Source: a virus. From it: a DNA stretch of 64,000 nucleotides. The notes beneath the pieces were generated by a model. That model saw only the letters and a list, made by a program, of their open reading frames with translations. It was not told where the DNA came from and did no database searches. The position numbers were made by a program, and so were the translations under genes. Where the stretch lies: the IMG/VR virus record IMGVR_UViG_3300010392_000400, positions 1 through 64,000 of that record. One strand, given 5' to 3'. Positions 46,131-57,100 of the stretch are shown piece after piece (position 1 is the first letter of the stretch; the number at the start of each line of letters is the position of its first letter).

Positions 46131-46220
46131 ATGTTTTACCGAGTTTTCGACGTACTGTGTACAGCAACCCTGTTGTTCTACACATCCTTTGTAGTGTACT
46201 ACCTAGTAAATACCCTCTAA
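46131..46220 (+). CDS. Tiny membrane peptide
   Basis: A 29-aa peptide from ATG 46131 with AAAGGAACC upstream: FDVLCTATLLFYTSFVVYYL is one membrane helix. Last gene of the plus-strand block. An in-frame ATG at 46083 lacks a ribosome-binding site. Confidence 0.4.
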   Translation: MFYRVFDVLCTATLLFYTSFVVYYLVNTL

Positions 46221-46334
46221 AAGAGAATACCCTCTGGGAGGCTCTCAGACGCCTCAGGAGAGCCGAAAGGACCCCTAGGCTCTAAGTGACCCTAAAGGTC
46301 CCTAAGGGCCTCCTCTGTACCCCCTAGGGGCTAC
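46221..46334. terminator. Convergent terminator region
   Basis: The plus-strand and minus-strand transcription units meet here. A GGCTCTC/GAGAGCC hairpin (46240-46264, 11-nt loop) and several CCTAGG or CCTAAGG palindromes (ACCCCTAGGC, CCCCCTAGGGGC) could end transcription from both sides. No ORF. Confidence 0.55.
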
Positions 46335-46808
46335 TTAGGAACGATCCCCCGTAACAGTGTTGATAACTGTGTCATCTTGCCTCTGGGAGAACACAGCTTC
46401 TGCGATCTTCTCCCCGGAACGGCCCATGACGTACCCGCCTAGCCCAACAGTGACAAGGGTAAAGAACGCTTGCTCTATCTGAGGGTCTGCCGCTGGCACC
46501 AAGATTTCCAAGGGAATCCCCGCCCCAAAGAGCGTAGAGAACCCCGCTATTAGAGGGGCTACGAACCACCTCCACATGATAACCGATAGGAACGAGAGCA
46601 TGGTTATAGGACGCCAGGACCTTGTGATCCAAGATTGGCTCTTTGCTTCCGTCGTAACGACCTCTGCTTGGGCGCGGACAAGAGCAGCTTCGTGCTCCAG
46701 TACGGTGGCCCGTAGAGCGTTCCTTAGTTCGTCTCTTTTGTTTTGGTCTGGGATAACACGTTCAATAACTGTGTCAGCCAAACCTAAGATTGTACCTAGT
46801 AATGCCAT
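46335..46808 (-). CDS. Holin, three-transmembrane type
   Basis: A 157-aa protein with the pattern of the 3TM phage holin family: N-terminal LGTILGLADTVIERVIPDQNKRDELRN, then a helix with many Glu/Arg and Ala (LVRAQAEVVTTEAKSQSW), the RSWRPITMLSF motif, and membrane segments at about 63-85 and 105-130. It would permeabilise the inner membrane to release the endolysin (44926). Last gene of the late operon. Confidence 0.75.
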   Translation of the reverse strand: MALLGTILGLADTVIERVIPDQNKRDELRNALRATVLEHEAALVRAQAEVVTTEAKSQSWITRSWRPITMLSFLSVIMWRWFVAPLIAGFSTLFGAGIPLEILVPAADPQIEQAFFTLVTVGLGGYVMGRSGEKIAEAVFSQRQDDTVINTVTGDRS

Positions 46809-46820
46809 AATGCTTTCTCC

Positions 46821-47810
46821 TTAGTCTCTACTATAGCCCTTTAGCCAGTCTCGCGCAGCTTCCTCTAGCATCCACTGTCTTAGTCTGTCATCTGATCGGA
46901 ACTCGTCGTAGTACTCCGGAGGTGGTACCCAGCTTTCTTCTTCGTAAAACCTAGGGTTCTCATCAGCCCAGCTCCTAGACTCTGAATCTCCTCTGCGGTA
47001 GAATTCTTCCACAAACTCGGGGTCTTCTCCCCTTAAGTCAGCTTGGTCTCCTGAGATGTTATAGATAGCAGCGTGACCAGGAGAGTCTATCTTAAACCAG
47101 TAAGGTATTTCATTGTAGTCGTAGCCCTCAGCAAGTTCTCCACTTCCAAAGTCATTTCCTCTGTACTCGTTAGGTGGGATGATCCTGTCACCAGTCCGCT
47201 CCCCCCGTATGTCCTCAGCTCTCCTAGTTAACCCCTCGTGTCCTCTGTGTCTATTCTCGTGGGCAAGGACATCGTTAAGGCTTCCAGAGCCCCAAGCTTC
47301 TCTGTCTAACCTGTGAGAATTCTCTGGGTCCCAGTACTCAGTGTTAACGCCGATACCGTGAGGAGGAACCCCCCACGGGTTAGTCCCAATGTCTCGGGCA
47401 TTATAGATACCGCGTAGGTCTCTACCCGGAGAAGTATCTTGGAATAGGGTAAAATCTTCCATAGGTTTCTCGTGGAGGAGGTACCCCATTAAACCTAAGG
47501 GGTCCCTTTCGTCTAGGCGATTCTGACTTTCGAAGGAGTCTGCCACCCGAGGGTCCATCATAGGACGGTCCCTACCGGGGTCATCTCTTAGACCTTGTTC
47601 CAAAGAACGGCGGTAGTCCATCTCCCTTAGGGCTTCTCCGTAAGGGTCACTTTCAAATTCACCTTGGACAATACGATAGGCTTCTTCTCTACCTACTTGG
47701 TCTCGTAGGGTTTGAAATCTACGCTGGACCTCTGGGTCACTCCAGTAGTCTAACTCCTCCTCAGAGAGAGTGCTTCCGTACATCCATTCTGTTTCACTAG
47801 GTGATGGCAT
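46821..47810 (-). CDS. Late protein with HExxH zinc-protease-like motif
   Basis: A 329-aa, very acidic and Arg-rich protein. ATG 47810 has GGAGGG 8 nt upstream and follows the previous gene closely. The motif VLAHENRHRGHEG (His-Glu-x-x-His) near residue 180 is a metallopeptidase signature, with further acidic and His residues downstream. The family is unfamiliar. In a virion-gene cluster it could process virion proteins or the cell wall, or the motif could be chance. Confidence 0.5.
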   Translation of the reverse strand: MPSPSETEWMYGSTLSEEELDYWSDPEVQRRFQTLRDQVGREEAYRIVQGEFESDPYGEALREMDYRRSLEQGLRDDPGRDRPMMDPRVADSFESQNRLDERDPLGLMGYLLHEKPMEDFTLFQDTSPGRDLRGIYNARDIGTNPWGVPPHGIGVNTEYWDPENSHRLDREAWGSGSLNDVLAHENRHRGHEGLTRRAEDIRGERTGDRIIPPNEYRGNDFGSGELAEGYDYNEIPYWFKIDSPGHAAIYNISGDQADLRGEDPEFVEEFYRRGDSESRSWADENPRFYEEESWVPPPEYYDEFRSDDRLRQWMLEEAARDWLKGYSRD

Positions 47811-47814
47811 ACGA

Positions 47815-48126
47815 TTACCCTCCGCTACCCCCAAAGAGCTTGAACCAGGCTGTGAGAGCACTCCAGATAGCGAGGATACCCCCGCCTAACCAGAAGATTC
47901 CCTTCAAGGCTCCTTTTCCCCAGGTCATTTCCTTTGTTAGCTCCTTAGCCAACTTTTGGTTTTCTTCGATCATCTTTTCGTGTTTATCAAGACGGGCTTC
48001 AAAGTGTTTTGCTTGCATACGCGACTCTGTACGGTGCTCCCTAATCTCTATGAGGAGTTTTATCTCCATAGGAAGGTCTTCAACTGTCCCGAGTAAAAGG
48101 TCTTTATCGTCGTTGTTATCTATCAT
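47815..48126 (-). CDS. Coiled-coil membrane protein, possible holin-like or spanin-related
   Basis: A 103-aa protein: long coiled coil (IKLLIEIREHRTESRMQAKH; LDKHEKMIEENQKLAKEL) then one membrane span near residues 77-95 (GIFWLGGGILAIWSALTAWF), like XhlA-type hemolysin/holin accessory proteins. Overlaps the giant gene by 4 nt. Lysis role is a context inference. Confidence 0.55.
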   Translation of the reverse strand: MIDNNDDKDLLLGTVEDLPMEIKLLIEIREHRTESRMQAKHFEARLDKHEKMIEENQKLAKELTKEMTWGKGALKGIFWLGGGILAIWSALTAWFKLFGGSGG

Positions 48127-51100
48127 TCGTCTTCCAATTGAAATTCATTTTCACCCCAACGCGACCCTTCAGGGGCATCAAATTCGGGTTGTCTCGTGCC
48201 AGGACGTTCACCTTCTGTAAAGGCACCTGGATCAACTCTTTGTGTAATTTCCCTCGCCACTTGGCGTCGGATGCTTGTCATCAGTCTCGGAGGTGGCACA
48301 GTGTTATGGGCTGCCATAGACACGTAGAAGTCAAATATTCTGTCGTTGAACGCGTCAGTAAGCTCCGCAGTCCTTTCCACATTCCCTGCTTCTTGGCTGT
48401 AGTGGATATTTACCCCGATTTCCGTTAGGTCACGATAGAGAGCCCTTCGTGCAGGTACGATGTACTGTTCTTCCAGTGAGCGCCACGTATACGAATTCAG
48501 GTTTCTCTCGGACACAGACAGAGGCTGGATGCCAAGGGCACGTAGAGCAACCTCGTCAAACCGGATTTCCTCCGGTCCTACATATTGTACACCACGAGTG
48601 GTTTCTACGCCAGAAGAGGCCCAATCCAAGGAACGGAAGATGTTCTGTGCTGCTACGGGGGCTAGCCTGTCAAAGCGCCCTGCCCCTGTGTCCGCCAAGA
48701 GACGTCCCGGAATACCTGTGATCCGTTGCTGAGCGTAAGAGGAGTCTGGGTTGGCCATAAAGGAAACCGCGTTCTCAAAGGGAAGCGGGATACCAATACG
48801 ACGACTCATGTCCATGTTCATAGATGCCAGAGACCCGTTAGTCAGGATACGCGCTACCTCAGGCTCTAGTCCAAGCTCTTGTGTAAGGTACCAATTCAGT
48901 CTTTCGTCAGCGTTGACAATTCTTCGTTTGTCTTTAGGCACCAAGTATTGCATGATGAACTCAAAGAGCTCTTTGTAAGTCTCAGCCCCAGGGAATCCGT
49001 TGATCCCGGCGAACACGAAGAACATAGTCATTGCCAAAGCAAACGTCTGCTTACCTTGAACCCCAGTGTGGAAAGCGGAGTTACCCAGGAATTCCAGGAC
49101 AGTAAGAGGATAGGTCATGAATGGGAATATGATAGACCCAGCCCACCCTCTTTGGATAGCGCCACGGCCTGTCTTGTCGTAGACCCCGTGTGTGTCTTGT
49201 ACCATTTGTACTGCGATGGGACCTAGAACCCTAAGGTCTGATGCATCGGTGATCTTTCTGTTCTCTAAGATAGTCCCAATGAGAGCGTTATCTTTGTTGG
49301 ACGTCAGGTAGCTGTTGATCGCATCTGTGTTCACAGTACCGTCGTTACTCACCATGAGATCAAGGTACGACAGGAACGCAGACAGACGAGTGTACCGTTC
49401 CGCCATGTGAAGGGGGAACCCGGCAAACATAAGGGTCTTGTCCTTGAACCTACCAAGGGCACTCTGGACCTTTCCTTGGTACTGGTCGTGGACACTTTGG
49501 AGCCGCCCACGGGTAAAGGACTCTTCCATAATGGACTGCTGAAGGTGTACCATGTTGTTCTGGGTAACACCCATAATCGTTTCTACCTTCTCCTTAGGGA
49601 AGTGCTTACGAAGGGTTTTTCTCAGGCTTGCTTCAGAATACCTGAGTTCAATCGTACGTCCTTTAATATCAGTGTTGTTTCTTCCAGCTTCTACTTCCGC
49701 TGTATGTATAATCTCTGCTGCTGCTGCACTCATCTTAGCCATAGTCTTAGCGTTACCTAGTACGCTTGTGCGGAACGAAGAGAGACTAGGGTACACAACG
49801 GTTGGGATTGTGAATAAGTTAAGGAACGCTGTAGACAACTGGAAACCTAGAGCGTAGAAGAAGTTCAACTGACGCATCAGGCTTAGGTCATTCGCAGGTT
49901 CTGTCATGTACTCCCATTGTTTCTTAAGGAACGCACGTTGTTCCTCTGGGAAGTGTTCGTTAATAGTATCCGTAGATAAATCTCTTGTAGTGTTATTCAG
50001 AATATCTCCGTACCTTTTGAACACGTCGGCGTACCTGTCATTAGCAAGAACCCACGGTGCGTTGGACAAGTACTCACCTAAGACTGATACGTAATCTTGG
50101 CTATACCCACCGATATTCGTAGTCATACGAACGTACGACATAAGAGACCCTTTGCGGCCCTCTGCAGACATTCTCTGGGACCTACGTGATCTAAGGTCCT
50201 TGATAACTTTTTGCATGTCTTTGGAGGACAAATCAGTAGCCCGTAGTACGTGCCCCATATCTTCGATGGTAGCTTCGAACCCAAGTTCTGTTAGCTCGCC
50301 TCGTTTGATACTGGACCTATCTACAGGAGTAGTCTCTTCGTACTGTACGATGTTCAAGTCAGGGTAGTGAGCTTGGTAAAGCTGTACCATATCCTTCTGC
50401 ACTCGGGCGCGGGCAGCAGCAAGGCCTTCAACTGAAGGTTTGTTCTTCTTGTTCACAGGTATCTCTACGACCATCTTAAGGTACTTGTCCCCACGAGGTC
50501 CTGCGTCAGGGTTCAGGACACGTATTCCTTTGGAGTTCTTGAAGTAGAAAGCTTGGAACATAGTGTTCGGAGAACTTCTAAGGTGAGGGAAGTAAGGACG
50601 TGACGGGTCCAGGAGAACTTCGGAGAATTCCAACGTGTTCGCGTAGACTTCTGCTCGGTCAACATTTTCTTGCAGCTTTGCCTTGGCAGGTGATTCCACT
50701 GTCATAGCACTTAGTTCTTCCGTAGCGTTCTCAATCCACTGGTAGACTTCCTTAGAGGTTGTTTCTACGTCGCCTAGGGTTCTACCATCTACGGAGATTC
50801 CTAGATCACTAATAGACTCCTGAGTCATCACCTTGTACATCAAAGGCACTTTCTTAAGGGTCTTAGTCAGGTTATCCACCGCCGCTGTTTCTTCAGGTGT
50901 TAGGGCAAAGGTACGTAGCTCTCCTGAGCTTGGGTCCCAAGCCTTGTAAAGGAGTCTGTTGTCATCCGTACGGTTCTCCAAGGATTGTCCCGTAGCGTTC
51001 ATGATGTCTAGTCTGTGGAGTGCTCTCTCCGTTTGTTTCACTTTCTCGGGGTTGTTAAAAGGCACCGCGTCAGCGAAGTCCGTTTGGAACTCCAACATGA

Positions 51101-54100
51101 TTTTTTCAATGAGAGTGTTCCTAGAACGTACAGCGTCAACTAAGGTGGCTAGGGCAGGAAAGTCCTTAGCTTGTCTTTGAAGTGTTCTCCAGGACTTCTG
51201 AGATTTGAACATCGCGTCAAAGTTATTGGAACCTTGGAGAGCGACGGTGTTAGGATTAGCGGACATCTGATCTGACGCTATAAGGTCTACGACACCTCTG
51301 CCTTCTTTGTTCATACCCTCTGTAGTATTTCTACGTACTTCACGTCTGATGCTGCTTTGGTAGTACTTATGCGAGGCCTCTTCAATACCTCTACGCACTT
51401 CGTAACTGTCCCAAGTGTTCCCAAGGAGATTCTTTAGGTCACCGTTAGCGGCTCTGCTCATGGATGTCTGGGCTCTCATGAAATTAGGATAGAAAGCCTC
51501 ACGTACTGCGTGAATGATAACTTTCTTAGTCATGTACTGGGAGAAGGCTTCTGATGTAATGACTTCTGAGAATTTGTTCTTGCCAAGGTCACGGACAAGG
51601 GAGCTTTGGACGTTGGCGTCCAGGTCCATCAAAGAGTTCTTGATAGTCTTTGGGTTGATGTCGTACATCTTAGCGAGCTCTTGAGGCGACCAGAAGTCCA
51701 TCTCACGAAGAACGTGAAACAAAGCAGTACCATCGTTTACACTAAGGTTGTCCATGTTGTTCATGGCGTACGTAAGGGTAGTGACACGAGCTCTAGCATC
51801 TAGCGAAGTTTCAAACGCACGGATGTCTCTTTCCAAGTTATCTCGAAACTTCTTTAGACCTGGTCCTGCGAACGCTTGGTTTACAAGGGCGCTTGTGTTC
51901 CCCCTATAGTTGGAGAAGGACGGAGCGATCTTAGCTTGCTGGAAGTTTGTCCAAGTGATGTCACTGAGACGGACGTCTTGGGCATCTACGCTATACAGGT
52001 TTGTATCAGGTGTAGCAAAGGCTTCTCCTATGCTGTCCAAGAGTTTCCCAGCTTTGATTTCATCGAGGACACTGTCTAGTTCTTTGTACGCCTTGTCCAT
52101 TTCCTTGAGCTTAGCTCTAGGGACACGTCGCATTATTTCGCTAGGTACTCTCCAAGCAGATGAATTAAGGAGTGTTCTAGGGTCTACTCCAGATTCCTCT
52201 GCTTTCTTCACAAAATTGTCGTAGGCGCTTTGGGCTTTCCCTTTGATGTTGCCTAGGGAACTGGGGTGTATAGTAGGAGCGCCTTCTGGTTGAGCTTTTA
52301 GGGCATCTTCAATCTGAGCCAACACAGGGTTCTCCCGAGAGAGTATCTCACGGCTTTGGTCCTTACGAATCTGGTCCATGACAGTAGAGTACCTTTGTTG
52401 GTCTTGGTCCATCATAGCGTTAGCTTGTTTAGACAGACCACCTACGGCACTCTCAATATTCGTAGTGTCCATGTCTGTACGGTCTGGAGTCTTCTGTGTG
52501 TACCTTAGGTAGTTTGCTAATTCGTTGGAGACCCTCGGTGTCATCAAAGATAGTTGCTCTACCGAGAAGGGTCTAAAGGACACAGTCTGATCTGGATTGC
52601 CAGGGTCTCTCTGTGTGGCTTCGAACTCGCTAAGGAATTTTCTGTCTTGGTTGACTTGTTCGTTCCCTGTGTTGAAGACCTCACTAAGGGACATACCTCG
52701 GAAGTTATTCGCCCCGTATCCTGTGAGTTTCATGGTTCCCGCCGCCATAGCAATCTCTGCCAAGTTAATAGCTTCTTGGTCAGGAAGGGCAGCAATAGAT
52801 TCTTCTGTCATAGCCCCTACTCCAACTTCGGGAGGAGTTACAGCAGTAAGAATTTCTGTTACCATATTCCCTGTCGTTCTAAGGTAAGCTCTGGCATCCT
52901 GAGGTGTCTGGAATACGTGACCTCTGATACGATTACGCTCTCTCGTAAAAGCTTCGTTCTTAGCGTTGTCAAGGACACTTGTTACTTCTCTGGTTGACAG
53001 GGGAAGGAACGTAGGTGTGTCGTCATAAAGGTCGTCTACAGAGACAACGTCGTTCTCTACGGCTTCTGTGGCTCTACTTTGGATGGCTCTAGAGGTAAGA
53101 GCAGGGTTAACATAGTGGTTTACCCCGGAGATACCACTACCTAGAGGACCTTCCATAAGGGCTCCACCAAGGGCGCTCCACGCGTACTCCTCAAGGGCGT
53201 CAGGACCTAGGACTTCAACTCCGGGAGCCGCAAGGCGTTCAAAGCCAGCTTGGAGTGTTTCCTCTGTAGCCCCGGTGCCAGCGCCTATGAAGAACTCCCT
53301 AGTCACTGTGGACAGAAGGCCTCTACGAGCTTCTTGGCTCATAGTTGTTTGCGCAGCTTCCCCAGTCATACGACTAGCAAGGTTTCTGAGGACAGGGTTA
53401 AGAAGACGAATGGGTACGATGGCTTGACTAAGACCTTCTACCGCCGCAGCGGGTAGAGCGAGGCCCATAGTTTGTACTGCGTTGTAATCTGGGTCTTCTC
53501 CGTCTTGGGTTGTTTCCTCGTAGTTGCGGTTCATCATCTCAGACAGAATGAAGGGATACGAAGCTACTGTTGCTGTGGCTCCACCAGCGACCAAAGCTGC
53601 TGCGCCTTCCGCAGGAGCGGCGGCTCCAACAGCAGCCCCAGCAGCTAAGATAGGAAAGGACCGTCCAAAGGTCTCCCTAAACCACAGAGTGAAGTCACCC
53701 CAGTTCTGTAGAAAGGACTCGTCGTCAAAGACATCCCGTAGGTCTGTCCACTCCCCACGCTCTTCCCTGCGTCTGTTGATTTCGTCGATAAGGTGAATAC
53801 GATCTTCGTGCGTAGCATCATCTTGACCACCTAGAGGCCCCCAGTTTGTATCAAAGGCATCACCTAGTTGTACACCGAGACGAGGAATATCATCTTGTAT
53901 CCCTGAGATAAGACCACCAAAGAATCCAGGCTTCTTATCCCCTTCTTCCCAAGGGTGCCAAGGGTTAGGTCCTTGTGCACCTAGGATAGCTGCTCTGTGA
54001 CGTTCCGTGCGTGTTTCCGCAGGACCTTCGTGCTCTGTGATTACATCGGGGAGAAAATCCCCTGCTAGGACTGGTTCTTCTGTTCCTTGGGCTTGCGACG

Positions 54101-54179
54101 CAGGTAGGTACTGGTTGGTCTCAGGATCATAGACCAAACCCATGGTTTCGGCATAAATTGCGTCGTACTCTTTGGGCAT
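48123..54179 (-). CDS. Giant 2018-aa virion / DNA-ejection protein
   Basis: Residues 1-110 are acidic and low-complexity with a KKPGFFGGLISGIQ helix. An Ala-rich membrane-like patch (FPILAAGAAVGAAAPAEGAA) lies near residue 175. A long helical body follows. The C-terminal 500 residues include IIFPFMTYPLTVLEFLGNS and a further hydrophobic stretch (FALAMTMFFVFAGING), resembling the end of giant ejection proteins of marine podoviruses (PLxRFG-type) and T7 gp16-like internal proteins. These cross the cell envelope and carry DNA in. No RNA polymerase motifs are visible. Confidence 0.75.
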   Translation of the reverse strand: MPKEYDAIYAETMGLVYDPETNQYLPASQAQGTEEPVLAGDFLPDVITEHEGPAETRTERHRAAILGAQGPNPWHPWEEGDKKPGFFGGLISGIQDDIPRLGVQLGDAFDTNWGPLGGQDDATHEDRIHLIDEINRRREERGEWTDLRDVFDDESFLQNWGDFTLWFRETFGRSFPILAAGAAVGAAAPAEGAAALVAGGATATVASYPFILSEMMNRNYEETTQDGEDPDYNAVQTMGLALPAAAVEGLSQAIVPIRLLNPVLRNLASRMTGEAAQTTMSQEARRGLLSTVTREFFIGAGTGATEETLQAGFERLAAPGVEVLGPDALEEYAWSALGGALMEGPLGSGISGVNHYVNPALTSRAIQSRATEAVENDVVSVDDLYDDTPTFLPLSTREVTSVLDNAKNEAFTRERNRIRGHVFQTPQDARAYLRTTGNMVTEILTAVTPPEVGVGAMTEESIAALPDQEAINLAEIAMAAGTMKLTGYGANNFRGMSLSEVFNTGNEQVNQDRKFLSEFEATQRDPGNPDQTVSFRPFSVEQLSLMTPRVSNELANYLRYTQKTPDRTDMDTTNIESAVGGLSKQANAMMDQDQQRYSTVMDQIRKDQSREILSRENPVLAQIEDALKAQPEGAPTIHPSSLGNIKGKAQSAYDNFVKKAEESGVDPRTLLNSSAWRVPSEIMRRVPRAKLKEMDKAYKELDSVLDEIKAGKLLDSIGEAFATPDTNLYSVDAQDVRLSDITWTNFQQAKIAPSFSNYRGNTSALVNQAFAGPGLKKFRDNLERDIRAFETSLDARARVTTLTYAMNNMDNLSVNDGTALFHVLREMDFWSPQELAKMYDINPKTIKNSLMDLDANVQSSLVRDLGKNKFSEVITSEAFSQYMTKKVIIHAVREAFYPNFMRAQTSMSRAANGDLKNLLGNTWDSYEVRRGIEEASHKYYQSSIRREVRRNTTEGMNKEGRGVVDLIASDQMSANPNTVALQGSNNFDAMFKSQKSWRTLQRQAKDFPALATLVDAVRSRNTLIEKIMLEFQTDFADAVPFNNPEKVKQTERALHRLDIMNATGQSLENRTDDNRLLYKAWDPSSGELRTFALTPEETAAVDNLTKTLKKVPLMYKVMTQESISDLGISVDGRTLGDVETTSKEVYQWIENATEELSAMTVESPAKAKLQENVDRAEVYANTLEFSEVLLDPSRPYFPHLRSSPNTMFQAFYFKNSKGIRVLNPDAGPRGDKYLKMVVEIPVNKKNKPSVEGLAAARARVQKDMVQLYQAHYPDLNIVQYEETTPVDRSSIKRGELTELGFEATIEDMGHVLRATDLSSKDMQKVIKDLRSRRSQRMSAEGRKGSLMSYVRMTTNIGGYSQDYVSVLGEYLSNAPWVLANDRYADVFKRYGDILNNTTRDLSTDTINEHFPEEQRAFLKKQWEYMTEPANDLSLMRQLNFFYALGFQLSTAFLNLFTIPTVVYPSLSSFRTSVLGNAKTMAKMSAAAAEIIHTAEVEAGRNNTDIKGRTIELRYSEASLRKTLRKHFPKEKVETIMGVTQNNMVHLQQSIMEESFTRGRLQSVHDQYQGKVQSALGRFKDKTLMFAGFPLHMAERYTRLSAFLSYLDLMVSNDGTVNTDAINSYLTSNKDNALIGTILENRKITDASDLRVLGPIAVQMVQDTHGVYDKTGRGAIQRGWAGSIIFPFMTYPLTVLEFLGNSAFHTGVQGKQTFALAMTMFFVFAGINGFPGAETYKELFEFIMQYLVPKDKRRIVNADERLNWYLTQELGLEPEVARILTNGSLASMNMDMSRRIGIPLPFENAVSFMANPDSSYAQQRITGIPGRLLADTGAGRFDRLAPVAAQNIFRSLDWASSGVETTRGVQYVGPEEIRFDEVALRALGIQPLSVSERNLNSYTWRSLEEQYIVPARRALYRDLTEIGVNIHYSQEAGNVERTAELTDAFNDRIFDFYVSMAAHNTVPPPRLMTSIRRQVAREITQRVDPGAFTEGERPGTRQPEFDAPEGSRWGENEFQLEDE

Positions 54180-54181
54180 TA

Positions 54182-57100
54182 CTATTGTAGTCCATTTCTA
54201 TTTTCGAGTTCCCTCTGGATGTTCGCGGCAAGCTGCTCAGGAGGGATTCCTTCAGAGTACACCTCTCTAGGTATACCTGCTGCATCTAGGTACTGCAAGA
54301 GGGTTCCTATACGGGCGTTCTCTGGAATACTCGGGTCATTTAAGAGAGCGGAGACAAAGTCGTGGGCCCTCGTTGGGCTGCTTAGAACTTCGTTAAACAT
54401 AGAGTCTCTCTGAGAACGTCTCTGAGCTACCTCTGCCATAGCCTCTTCTCTTTGGGCTCTTTCGTGTTGAGCCCTTGCTATCTCCAGAGCTTCCCTTCGC
54501 ATATCGTTGTCTTGCTTTCGTCGCTGAGCTTGCATAATAGACTGCTGTTCTTGAGCTTGCTGTTCCTGTGCCCTTGCTTGTTCTTGTGAAATATGGTTTA
54601 TGGCTGGCCCTGCACCTTCTGTGGCCATAAGGAGTCCACCTTGAACTAGGTCCCAACGAATTCTGTCTAACCAAGAAGGTTCTTTTTTAGAGTTTCCTTG
54701 GGGCTTCCTTAGCATTTCTTCTGCCATTTCCTCTAACGGGGACCCTCCTGCTTCTACGGGTTCTGGGTCCTCGTACGAAGGCCACTGGGGTCTTTGCACG
54801 GGCCTCGCCATAGGACCCTGGTAAGGTCCTGGCTCTTGGCCCCCTGTTAAGTACGATGGGAGATTCCTAGGAGGTTCTCCGTATGTTGCTAAAGGATTTT
54901 CTGAAGCTCTCCCCATGTCCATTGGGACATTAGTAGGAACTCCGTACATACCTGTGTTAACCCCAAGCATGTTATTAATTCTGTCCATAGGGTTCAACTG
55001 GTCTAGGACTCTTAGACCACCATCGGCAAAGCCTTGGACCTCTCCCCCGTCCTTGAAGCTCGAAGACCCACCTTGGCCTTCTTGTTTCCAAAAGTCGAAG
55101 GGACTTCCACCGCCTTGTCCAGCAAGGAAGTCTTCCCCGAAGTTTACGTTCATGCCTTGCCATCCGAAGTTCTGACCCATGCCTCCTTGTTGCTGTTGTT
55201 GCCCACCTTGTCCACGTTGTGGTCCAACAGGTTCCATTGGGTGGCTAATCTGAGGGACATCTGCTGATACAATAGGGGCCGCAGGTTTAAATGTACCACT
55301 TTGTAAAAGGCTCATAAGACCACCTTGGGGAATACCCATAGGGGGTGCCATGCCTTCCATAGCACTCATGGGATTCTGTTGGAGGCCCATTGGAGAACCT
55401 CCAGTGGGGTTAAAGCCCGGTGCGTTCCAACCTGCTTCAGCAATTCCGTAGTTCACGTTCCCAGCATCCCTTATTTGGGGTTGGAAGGACCCTTCTCTCA
55501 TTTGTCTTTGGTAGACACCGGGTGGTGTTATTTGTTGCCCACTGTGTCCGTACCCTGTGTACCCTGTGCTTCCTGCACGGAGGACTTGGCCACCATCAGC
55601 AAATCTTAGTCTAGCTTCCCTATTTTCCTGAGTGTTATAGTAACCTTCGTAGTCAGGGTCTGTTCCAAAGTATCGTCCAAGGTCTTCTTCATTCCTTTGG
55701 CGAAGAAGGGTGTTAAGAGGTGTTGGGTCTTCTTGGTTATTTACGATGCTTATAATTGAATCAGCTAAGTACTCATCTTCCTCGGTATAAGGAAAATTTT
55801 CTTTGTAATACTCTGCTACTCTTTCTGAAATCCTTAGTGTATCTTCTTCACTAACTCCTCTTTCTCTTAAAACTCTTGCAAACTCCCCTGCTGCAGGGCT
55901 TACCCCTCTGACAATATCATAGTTGTACATATCACCTAAGGTATTTCGATAAGGCGTTTCATGACTTCCGTAGTAGTCATCCCTATTGCTTTCTGGTGAA
56001 ATCCCTTCTCTTTGGAGGATGCGAGACACAGCATAATTTAGGCTTTCTAGGTTTCGATAAAGGGAGTTTTCCTCTATTTGTTCTCGTTCCGAAAAGAAGA
56101 ATGGGTTGGAGGTTGAAGGGTCTCCGCCATCAGGGCCTCTATCATGTGGGAGTAGGCCTAGGGATTCAATGAGGGCTTGGGTGTCTCTAGCTCCTCTATC
56201 GTGTAGGTCATACCTAAGGAGCTTACCACCTTCGCCATCGTCAGGGTACCTTCCTGTACCAATAAGCCGCTCCAATTGAACCTTTCTAAGGTCTGTAGGA
56301 TTTCTAAAGTAATCGTTCATGAGGGGATACGCAAAATCCATTAAACCCCCTTGTTCCTGGACAGTATCGAAAGCCTCTTCCCAGGTTTCTTCATTATTAA
56401 AGGCCTCTGGGATTAGACCCCCTGAAAAGGTATAAGCCGGGTCAACTCTTTGGGGTACTCCACCTTTGTATTCGTCTGATACTAGACGACCAGAAACCCT
56501 TCCTCCATCTTGGTACGCTGGGTACCCTGTGCTTCCTGCACGGAGGACTTGGCCACCATCAGCAAACCTAGGTTGACCTTCAGAGTTTCTACGTGTATCT
56601 GAGATACGTCTTCCTAAGTGAACCGAGTTCTCTCCTGCGTATAAGTCTTCTATAATTTGGTCTGTGATCCCTCGGATTTGGGACTCACTTACGTCTTGGG
56701 CTCTTAGGGCGTCTGCGAAAGCACTAGAGTAAACGTCTCTGTCCCTTAATACATCTTCTGCAAAGATTTGACCAAGGTTGTCTCCGCCTTGGAGTCTAGA
56801 GTTGTCTAAGACAAGTCCTGCAGCAAAGGACAAGTAGTCCCTATCGTCTGTCCTTTGAAAATCTCTTAGAAGACCCCTGTTTTCCTCTGCACGTACCATG
56901 GCATCAAAAGGAGGGATTAGGGTAACAAAGTTATCTGCCATATCATCCCAGTCTTCCACTTCCCTTTGGGCGTATCTTCTTCTGCGGTCTCTCCCACGCT
57001 CACCTGCGTCCATGTATTCTTGGAGAATACGGTCTCTACCTGGATCAGACTCAGGGTATTCTTGCTGACCCCTTCGGTAGTTCACAGGGCCACCGTCTTG

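Noticed and set aside
52554-52997. Plus-strand 147-aa frame inside the giant 2018-aa gene
   Set aside because: Fully antisense to a continuous, well-formed minus-strand coding frame, with no ribosome-binding site or recognisable motif.
48123-54179. The 2018-aa protein as an N4-type virion RNA polymerase
   Set aside because: No catalytic motifs of single-subunit RNA polymerases are visible, and the C-terminal hydrophobic segments fit ejection proteins better.
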